Source: JAPLLS01 sp041309145 (lineage in GTDB: Bacteria > Omnitrophota > Gorgyraeia > Gygaellales > Profunditerraquicolaceae). Taken from it: 13,886 nucleotides of DNA. This document shows positions 1-9,800 of the stretch, piece by piece (the stretch's first letter is position 1; each line of letters begins with the position of its first letter). Both the position numbers and the translations under genes were made by a program. The notes beneath the pieces are model-generated. The model was not told the DNA's origin. It saw only the letters and a program-made list of their open reading frames with translations, and made no database searches. The stretch is from NCBI GenBank assembly GCA_041309145.1, contig JBFZAG010000136.1, forward strand, positions 1-13,886, written 5' to 3'.

Positions 1-853
1 CGGCCATTGTCTCGATCTGCTGCCATTCCTGGTCCAGGTCTGCTATATTGACCATTGGCAATTGATTTGTTCCTGCCGGCAAAGGCAATGCCCCGGGTTG
101 ATTAATGATCGGCAGACCGCGGAAATCAATACCCCCGGGCTTATTGGGCGAATCAGGGACTATTGCTTCCAGGACCTCGCTGTTGCGCAATGAAAGCGGT
201 TGGTTGGCAAAAGCTCTCTGCCGGAGAAAATAGGCGCTCTCGAAGTTCTTTCGGAATATGGCCGAGGCCCCTTCATCGATAAACTCGCTGCGGATCGCCG
301 CTCCGGCAAAATGATTTTTAAGGATTTCAACGAAATTAGAGAAGGCTTTTCCGCCAAAGCCCTGATTCTGCAAGTCCTGCGGCATAGCCATCTTATCCCA
401 GATTATCCTGACGTGCGGGGCCGACTGAAGATGCTGGACAGTGCATTTAAAACTGAACAAGATATCTTTGCCTTCCTGAGAAGCTTGGATTACGTCGGCT
501 TTCAAGGCGCTATCAATAGATGATTTTCTTGCCACTGCAAAACTGAAGAAAACCGCCTCGGCCGGCTCAAAACTTCCTGGTTCTGAACCAGAGGCCGCCA
601 TGATCTTCCGCGCCGGATCGACTTTGGCCGAGTAAACATACTCATCTTTACCCGCTCCGGGATCAGCGGAATTTTTAAGCGGCCGTCCGTTGTTATAGTC
701 CCGAGCGATCTTTCCCAGTAAATCAGAAAGCCATCCCGGTTCTTGCAGATCCCGGGATTTAAGTATGTTTTCTGTATCCTTAGCCGAAAACCGGCTTATC
801 GGCGGTTTTTCAGACTTATTTTCTTCCGGGAGCTGAATCTTATCCGCTTTTTT
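1..853 (-). other. GNAT-like N-acetyltransferase domain, running off the window
   Basis: After an N-terminal Lys/Glu-rich linker (about 660-853), a beta-rich part (K-D-E-Y-V-Y-S-A-K-V and E-P-A-E-A-V-F-F-S-V) leads to I-I-W-D-K-M-A-M-P-Q-D-L-Q. The motif Q-N-Q-G-F-G-G-K-A-F follows (GFGG at 350-361; residue 4509 is the first Gly). It is followed by a helix and by I-D-E-G-A-S-A-I-F-R-K-N-F. In GNAT enzymes, Q/R-x-x-G-x-G/A binds the acetyl-CoA pyrophosphate, and the later A-x-x-F/Y-x-x-x-G/N-F is the helix that closes the fold; both are here in order. The last 70 residues (1-210) are loop-rich with Pro and Asn. The protein continues past position 1. Substrate unknown. Confidence 0.6.
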
Positions 854-3800
854 ACCTCCGTCGGCATTACCGGACACGGGAGCAATTCCGGCCATCCTTT
901 CCTGCAGCTTCCTTAACTCGTCCGGCTGGAATTCCTTAAGGATCTCGACCAGATCGGGATCGGACATTATCTTGCGGACATCTTCATCGGATAACTCGGG
1001 ACTGCCGGTTGAATCCTTGCTCATCGGAGACCGCCTCCCTAAAACCCGTTCAACATCCGCCGCATTATTCAATATCTGATTCAGGTTATTCGCGATATCT
1101 TGCGGGGTCGGCAGTTTCTTTCTGCCGCCGTCAGCGCTGCTTTCCTTAAAATATGCCAGGGTCGGTTGATCGTTCTTTATAATCTCCCCCATAAATTCCT
1201 CGGCATTATCAAAAAAGACCCGGGTAAATGTTTTGTCATTTTTAACATCGAATTCCCCGGGAAAATCCTCGAAACTCCTGGCTTTGTTTGTATCACGGTC
1301 GCTGTATCCGCTTTTAAGAGCCAGGGCGTAGTTTAAATTTCTTTCCAGTTTTTCAGATATGGCCAAAAATCTCAGATCGCCATTGTTGTCCGCTATCACA
1401 ACTTGATACTTTGCTTGCGGGATATCGTTATCGGCTGTCATAGCTAAAGCTTTTACTATGACGATATTGTTTTTTAACACATAAGGCGCAGAAAGACCGA
1501 TTATGGCTTCGGTATCCGGCTGGGCGCCCGAACGGGCGGCAACGCCAAGCTTAACCAGATTTTCCATCAGGCTTTTATCCTTGCCCAGGGCATCGAACTG
1601 CAAACCGGCGATGCTGCTGTCAATAAAAATCACTCTTTCATATTTGCGATCGGCGTTAAAAATATACTCGGGGTCAAAAGCAATTACCCTGGCCATCTCT
1701 TTATTCTGAGTGTCCTCTACCATCAGAAAAGGATAATGCAGGTTGTCAAATCTCGCCTTGCCGATCTTCCCTCCGTCTTTTTGAGCGCTTTTGGGCTGGC
1801 GCGAAGCGTTATACTCGTAAGCAAATTGCTCTCTGTCCTGGATAGGCTGCCATTGTCCATCCAAAAATACAGACCTGTTTATGGTAAAATATTGGCTGTC
1901 GAACATTTCTTCCGGCACGCTTTCCGTAGGACATTGGCGGGCTTTCTGCTGCAAGGATGCGATATTCCGGTAATTAATAGTGTAGGCGGTCAGAAAAACA
2001 AATTTTTTGTCCTGCCCCTTCAGCCTGCCCGCGGTAATGATGATTTCGGTGGCATCATTACCGGATTGCAGCGCTTGCCCGATCAGGGTATTGATGTCGG
2101 TTAATGACATCTCTTCTGTGCCTTCGGGATGGAAATGCCCTGTGGCAATAATCCTGTACCCCGCGCGGGAAGATTTCGGTTGGAGCGAAGCGATTCCCGC
2201 CGACCAGTCCGAACCTTCGTAAGCGGGAACGAAATTTTGCTGTTCCTGCACCTGGATCTCAAAAGCGCCTGTTGCTTGATTTTGCACCAGAATAATCCCG
2301 AATTCGAAGGAAAGCCCCTTTGTGTAATTTAAGCGCACTCCCCATTTTTTGGCCAGAAGATCGTCCAGAGAAACTCTCATCAGCGTTTGTTTGTCTTCCC
2401 GCACAAGCCATTTCGAAGAGAATTCCGGCTGGTCATATACCTGCACGTCATGCATGGAGATCGATTCGGGGGTCACGGCGGTTACGCTGTCAAACGGGTA
2501 TATCTTTTCCGGAAAATCCGGATTGTTGTAATCTTTCGTATTAAGTATCCGGCCTGTCCGGTTTTCCCGCTCAGTAATGACGATTTTCTCTTTCCCCGGA
2601 GCAGGGTCAAATTCAACCGAAACAATGCTTTGCTCTTTCACAAAATTAATCAGCGCCCTTCGCTTAATATCTTTGATGCCTTTAGTTTCATCGCTGAGCT
2701 TTTCCAGCTCCTCCCCGGTCAACTCTCCCAAGGCAGCGATCACTTCTCCTCCGTCTTTTTGCTGACCAGGCATGGTCATATCATTCATCTCTACCCAGAT
2801 ATCGCGCATTTTCAGCAAAGCGTCTATTGCTTCAGCCGAGGAAGGATTTAACTGCTTATACGCCTGAAGGTCGCTTTCCTGAATCGAGGTTAACACGGCA
2901 TACCCGGCGATCAGGTTATTGCGGATATCGTGCCGGACAGCCTGGGCTATCGGCTCAACATATTCATCGGCAAGCGGCTTAGTAATCGATAAGGGAAGCT
3001 TAAGGCCAAATTCGCTGCCCTGCCCTGGCCCTGAGCTGAAGGCGCTGACTTCGCCTTCCAGAATATTGGCGCTGAAATTCCAAACAAAATAAAGCCCTAA
3101 GTTTGAACTCTGGAAGATCGAGCGCAATTTTTCCTGCGGCTTGGGTGCGGCCGTAAAAATGTTTTTCTGTGTGTCTTCATCCATGCCCACGCCCTGGTCA
3201 ATAACCTTTATTTGCGCCTTGTTTTCTTTAGACAGCAGATTAACCACGATCCGGATCTGTTTCAAATCTTGCTTGTTCCTCCCGGATGCTATTTCCTCTG
3301 CCGAATAAGATTTTTTTACGGCATTTAAAACATATTCCCGGACGATCAGCTCCAAGACCATCTGGTAAGTTCTTATGGTTAGCTGCTGCGGCTGCGCGGT
3401 TTGGCCGTCAATCTGGAACTCAACATCCTGAATGCGCACATCGCCGTCGCTGGCCGGCTTATCCATGTCCTGCTTTATCTTCCCGATAAAAGAGTTCAGG
3501 TCCAGATCGGTTAATTCGCTTGTTTTGCCCTGTTTTTCCGCCTCCTCAACCAACTCTTTGATCTTTATTAAAACCTGGCTTACCTCCTTGCCGGCCGGAT
3601 CTTTCTTGATCCCCAAATAGGCCGGGAGTCTTCCCAGCAATTCGCATCCAGGTATGCTGGACAGCGTTTCAAGTTTATCGGCAACATTTATCCACAGCTT
3701 TTCAAATTCCGCTATTTTTTCCTTAAAGAGCTTGGCATTGAGTTTTCCGCCGTCAAAACTTTTTGCTGACTGCAACGCTTGGATATCGGAGATGAATCTA

Positions 3801-6800
3801 TGGATAAACCCTTTCCCGTAATTGTCCAGCCCATTGTTTTTGATGAAGGCATTAACGTCTTCGGTAGTCGCAGGATCTCCGGGGGCCGCAAGAAGCATCT
3901 GCGCCGCCTGCAAGAGCGCTCCGTGAGCCGCCAATTCCCATTCTGCCCGGGACTGTTCGGAACTTTCTGCTGCCAGTTGGGTTAATCTGGATTCGAATTC
4001 CGGCAAAGAGTGTTCCTGCTGTTCGGTCCCTTCCAGGTCGAAGATTCTCAGTTTGGACCGGGGAATAATCTTGACAAGAGCATCCCAGACTCTTTGGGCG
4101 TTGCCGTTAAGATTATCTATAAAAAACACTTCGCTTTCGGGTTGACCGAGCTCTTTGACATAATCGCTGATTATTTCCGACTTTCTGTTGGGATTTGGTC
4201 CGGCGAAAATAATATCCTTGTAATCCCGCCCCTTTTTTATCCCTAAACTCTCCATCACGGCGATCGTTGCCTCGCGCAGGCTTTCAGGGCGGTTAGTTAT
4301 GATGATTGGCAGAGAATCTATTTCTTTAGCCGCATTGATAATGTCCCTTATCCCTTCAACTTCCTTGTCTACGCCGGCGGAGATTCCCAGCTTTTCCAGA
4401 TAGATCGCTTCTTCGATAACCGTTTCTTCGGAAAGCGGATCAGCGCTCATCTTGTTTCTCATATCAAAGAACCTTGCCTGAGGATACATAAATCCCCTGT
4501 CGTCGTTTTCCCGGCTAACTACAGTATCGTCAAAATCCACGAACACCGGACTCCCGCCCGGAGCTTGGCGTATTTGCCCGGCCACTTCCCTGAGCGATCC
4601 GGTAATGACCGGGCCTTCAGTTGACGCGGTATCCCCGCCGGATTTTTGCTGAATCTTGCCTGTATCTGCGGACTTAGCGCCCAGGCCCAGCGTGCCCAAT
4701 GCCAGGCTGAATGCATCAGTTTCGGCAGCAGCAAGACCCGGGATGACCATGCCCGCCAAATTAACTTTGACGATTTTCGCGCCGCCGGCTTCTGCCTGTG
4801 CTTTGGCGATACGCCCGGCGAGCTCATTAATTTCTTCTTCAGAGACGCTGATCCCCTTGTTTTTAAGTAAATCCTTGAGATCGGATAAAATCAGATCGAA
4901 ATTAACCGGCTTGCCGCCGTCTTTTTGTTCAGCAGCTTCTCCGGCACCCTCATAGCGCCGAGCGCCCTCAAGAAGGATATCCTGGAATTCTCCGGAAAGG
5001 CCGAGCTGTAAGATCATCTCTTTAATGGTCGTCCAGTCTTTGGTGATGTTCCCGGTTAGCCGCAGCTGTTCGAGCGACATTTTGGCCAGCGGATCCCAGC
5101 TGTTATCCCGGCTCCAGCCGGCATGGAAATAATTAAGCAGCTTGTCGAGTTTTTCGGAAACTGTCAGCGTATCCGCAAAAAATGTCTTGTCTTTCAACAA
5201 AGCCACCGCCAAAATAATCGCTTTTTCCTGCAGCGCCACCAGGACTTCTTTCCGGGCCTGCGGATTGGCATATGCTTCCTCTGCATCGAGGATCAGGTCG
5301 GCCCAGGGCATCTGCAGCGTGTTCACAATGACCGCTTCTTTCGCCCGCGCCTTATCAACCTCCTCTTTAGAGGCTCCGGCGGCGGAAAGCCGGTCGGTTT
5401 CCGCGATAAGCGCTTCCTGCTTTCTAATGAAATCCGCGATCTCGAGAGGAAGCGGCTCGGCTTCCGCGAGCCCTTTAGCCAGACGATAAAACGCCTCGAT
5501 CTGGCCGGATTTAATATGCCGCGCTCCCAATTTTATTTTGGCGTCAGGAAAATTGCCGCGTTCGATAAGCCTGCGCGCCTCCGCCTGGTCCAAGTCTAGA
5601 AGATCGACCAGCCTGTCGACATCAATGCCGTTTGCTGTTCGCTGGTTAAATGAGCGGATAAATATCCGGGGATCGATTATGGATGAAGTCTTGTGCGTAG
5701 GAACTGTCGAATCAACCTGTGCCCGCAAGGGCTGGTAATACCCCTGGTGGAACTGTTCGGCCAGCCAGGGCATTTTCCGTATCTGCTGAAGTATGCCCTC
5801 GATGCCCTCAACTGAGGAAGCCGCCAGCCCGGAAAGGCTAACCTCGCCCTTCGCTTTTGCCGCAACTATGGCGGCCAGGCTGGCTGTGATCGCCCGAAAA
5901 ATACTCTGAGCATCGACGAATTTATTGTTGGAATTCCAGAAACGCATTTTATCGAAGGCATCGAGTTTCGCCCCATATGCCGACAGCTGTTCGCGAATGC
6001 TTTCATACGAGTCAGCGGTCAGCAAGCCCGAAATGTCCTCCGGTTTGCCCGCTGCCATTCCCGCGATCAAAACCTCGGTTGCCCGCGAGTTATCCTTTCC
6101 CCTCCGGTCGAATCTGGCATAGACGGTAGGCGTCAGGCGGATAGTCCGTTTCTCATGGCGGACAACGTTGCCCTCTTGGTCCTTTACCGCGACATCGATC
6201 TCTCCGGCTTCCCAACCATTTTTCAGCAGTTCCGCAAGCTTCTCTCCTTCGACCACCAGGTGTTTGATTCGGCCCTTTGCGTCATACGATCCAAAATTAT
6301 AAGGATTAAGTCTTTTACCGTTTTCCGTAAAATCCCTGTAGAAGGAATCCCGCAATTCCAGCCGCACCAGCTTACCGCTCTCGTCGTAATAGCCGAGGAC
6401 ATTGAGGGTATGTTCTTCTATGGGAGAGTCTTGGTCATCCAGCTTATCCCGGGCAACAAATTCGTTGTTCTCGACGACCGGATTGTATAATCCGCGGCTC
6501 ATATCTACGGGAGCTCTTACTTCCACATCCATGATATAAAGCTGCGTTCGGGCCAAACCCCGGACCCTATCCAGATACTCCGCGTACAAGCCCGCATCCC
6601 CCTGTTTCAGAGCGGCGTGCGCTTCTTCCATATCGGCGTTGATGAGACTGGTCTTCCAAAGTTCAAACAACAGCTGTTTTACGGTGGCTTGATGACGGCA
6701 ATCGCCGATGCGCATCAGATAAGACAGCATAATATTGGTCTTGGAATCCCGGCTGTAATACACGTCAAAGAGGGTGTTCAGGGCCATCTGGATATTGTCA

Positions 6801-9800
6801 TATACAGCATGGAACGGGCCGTGAAGATCCTGGAGTTCGGCGGTACGGAACCGCCTGGCAAGAGCATCGTTTACCGTCCGGTCGAATTTCTCAAAATCCC
6901 GCTCTCCTTCCAGCCCGAGCTGTTTCAACAATTCACGCGCCACTTCGATGTCCCATTTTGTTATCGCCGCTGCCCGCAAGGCGCCTCCGAAACCGGTCGC
7001 TCCTTCCACGTAGAGCGCGCCGGAGACGAAATTGGAATTAAGCCCGGAAAGGCTGTAGAACCTTTCCAGAAGCTTACTTTGCTCATCTTGCGGAGCGGAC
7101 GGCTGCTTGAAGATCTGCTCTCCGGATTCGATCTGGCGGTGGCGCTCCTGTAACTTATCGATCACTATTTTGATGACCGCCTGATCCAGTACGCGTATAG
7201 TCCGGGTTTTTTGCAAGCTTTCCAAGGTGCTCTTGATCATCCACAGGTCTTCACGGTTGTTGATAAGAGCAAGCACCTTATCCAGCGATTCTGCGACATC
7301 TCCCGTAGCACGGAGTATGGACAGTTCCAGCATTGTCACCAGGAACCAGTAATCCTTTGATTCTTTTCCTTTGTCTTTGTTGGAGGCAAAAAACGTCATA
7401 TCCGCCAACCGCTTAGCTTGTTCGTACATCTTCTTTGCCTGCGCCTGATTACCTTCTATTTCCTCGAGATTTGCCAGCCAGAAAAGAGTGTATACAGCGT
7501 TAACTCCGGGATAATAATCAAAATCAAGCAGGAATCCGTCCAGATAGGCCCTGTGGCAATCCTGGAGACTTTTCTTTCTGGATTCGGCAACGGCGGCTCT
7601 GTTACCGGCTATTTCTTCAACCGTTGTAGCCGGATCCAGCGAGAATCTTTTCTTATATTCCTCGATTTTACTTTCCAACGCCTGCTGATCGCGCCGGGAC
7701 TCCGGCTTTTCCAGTTCAGAGAGCAGGCTGTCCGCAGCGCTATACATGTCTTTATATGCCCGGCCAAGGGCTCCGTATATTTCGCCGTTTTGGATCTGCT
7801 GCCATTTTTCTGCGGGCATAGCCTTGATCGCGGCGATTACGTCTTTTGTTCTGCCGACCTTGTTCAAGGCCACCAGGTAATATTCGTAAATAATGGTATT
7901 GTCGCGGAACTTCGGGTCAGCGAAAGATTCGTAAACCTCTACCATCCGGGAGAAATTGCCCTGGTTCAGGAACTCGATGAATATCATGGCAGCCTGTTCC
8001 GCAGTAGCCGTTTTAAGCAGATAAAGCATTTCTTCTTCCCGGGCTACGGCGTTTTCCATCCTTTTGACTTCCTCGAGCCGATCGCTGAACTTTTTGGCTT
8101 CTGACCTTTGCGTTGCGATCAGCCGGGAATTTTCTTCCGGAGCCCCTTGCGTTTTTCCCAGCACAAACCCATTGATTATTTCAGCCAGTCTTTGGGCCTT
8201 GCCGGCCAATAAAGCTTCAACCTCTTGGGCATATTTAGAATTTCCGGATTTTCTGGCCAAATTATCGACTTGATCTCTAAATAATCCCGGATTACTTTCC
8301 CGGGCTTTTCTCAACCGGCTTATCGCCTCTTCGCTGCGGGTTTTCAGAGCTTCCGCGATCAATTTGCCAATCTGCTCCTGGGGCATTCCTCCTCCCAGAA
8401 GAGAGATCCCTTCAGATACAGTTACATCTTCGGCCAGCTTTATTCCCAGCCCGGGCTTTCCCGGTTCTCCTTCAATATCTTTTTTGTTTTGCGGCTCTAA
8501 CTTGATCCCGAAACCCTGGAAATCGAACCAGACATAATCTGAAATTTTGAGCAAGTTCTCGGGCTGAGAAGAACCTTTCCTCAAATTGTCGTAGTATTCG
8601 TTGAGCAGCCCGGCAAACTCAAATCCTTCCTGGCCGTCCTCTCCGGCCAACCTGCGGGAATACATTTGTCCCAACCGGATCGGCAGATCAATTCCTTGCG
8701 CTTTAAATTCTTCGATTATATTAAATATTATCGCGCCGGTCGCTTTCCAGTACTCCCCTTCGGAAAGCCCTAATTTTTGGGCATCATTTTCCACCGCGAC
8801 AATAATATCAATATCGCTGGACTCCTTCAGCGGCTCGCCCCGGGGCCTGCCTCCGACGATATAGATCTCGATCTTGCCGATGTCCTGCCCTTTTGCGAGT
8901 TTACGGTATTCCTCTGCGATCCTTTGGGCCAGCCCCGGGAGATTCCGGTATATTTTCTCGAAATTCTTTATCTTCTGCTCCGAGATCCGGTTATCTATTT
9001 TTTCCCGATTAAAAAGATCGGCGATCATCCTGGCAATGACCTTGTCCCTTTTTTGGATCCATTCTTCTATGCCAGTGTTGCCGCCGTCTTTTTGGTATTT
9101 ATCCCGGAAGGTTTTGATAATAGCCGGTATTTTTTCCTGAAGGTCCCTCTTTTCCCGGGAAGAAAGATCACCTCCGTTCTTTAGCTTGATCTGATCGATC
9201 AAATTTTCGAGTTCGCTCTCATCCTGAGTTTCGAATATCAACTTTTGGAAATTGTTTATTATGCCCGAGAAATTAACATCTCTCATCCCCAGCGCGAAGA
9301 TGGCTTTGACAAACTGTCCGCGGATGCCGTTACGCTGGCTGTCCTCTTTCTTCTGAGCCTGATTCTGTTCTTCGTTCTGGGCTCCGGCCAGAGGCTTGTA
9401 TCCGGAGAGTTTCTCCCCGAAACGGTACTGGGGGCTGAATGTCGTAGCCATTCGTTCGGGAGAAAGAACTCCGAAATCATGGTACTCGTTTTGTATGAAA
9501 TTATCTTTACTGACCTGCTCCTTGAATTCATCCAGAAAATTTTCTATGCCGAATCCTTCGATAGCGAAACCTTCCAAAGCGCCTACCGGATTTTTCTTCT
9601 GAGAGAATATAAACACACCGGGGATCAGTTTTTGATCATACATCTCTTTCAGGGCCTGAAAAACCACTTGTCCCAGGGCCAGGCTGGAGCTGTTATAGAT
9701 CGGGAATACCACCACCCCTTTTTCGGTAAAAGCCAAAACCGCGTTGGCGATCGCCTTGCCCGCTTCGTTATATACCGTCAAGAAGGTCGCGCCTGTCTCC

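Larger units (their letters stand above)
854..1132 (-). other. Helical linker region between two DGG motifs
   Basis: Runs from the D-G-G at 1124-1132 to that at 854-862. It is helical and charged: K-L-P-T-P-Q-D-I-A-N-N-L-N, then S-D-E-D-V-R-K-I-M-S-D, then E-F-Q-P-D-E-L-R-K-L-Q. I see no motif. It looks like a spacer or small helical bundle between the unrecognised domain and the GNAT-like module. Confidence 0.5.

Noticed and set aside
3782..3840. F-I-H-R-F-I-S-D-I-Q as the main histidine-kinase H-box
   Set aside because: It lacks the usual charged residue after the His and the N/R-x-P-L ending. The downstream RHDIRNNL is a much better match, so this was kept only as a weak alternative.
4519..4827. 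Minus-strand open frame of about 102 codons in another frame
   Set aside because: It overlaps repeat C and the HAD nucleophile motif in the giant frame. A related out-of-frame ORF at repeat A (13063-13317) arises from the same repeat DNA, so both are by-products.
5123..5599. Plus-strand open frames of about 115-158 codons
   Set aside because: Antisense to the helical region and the HTH-like segment; low-complexity, motif-free translations.
7418..8104. Plus-strand open frame of about 228 codons
   Set aside because: Antisense shadow of the TRAFs-binding-like region. Phe- and Leu-rich translation with no motif.
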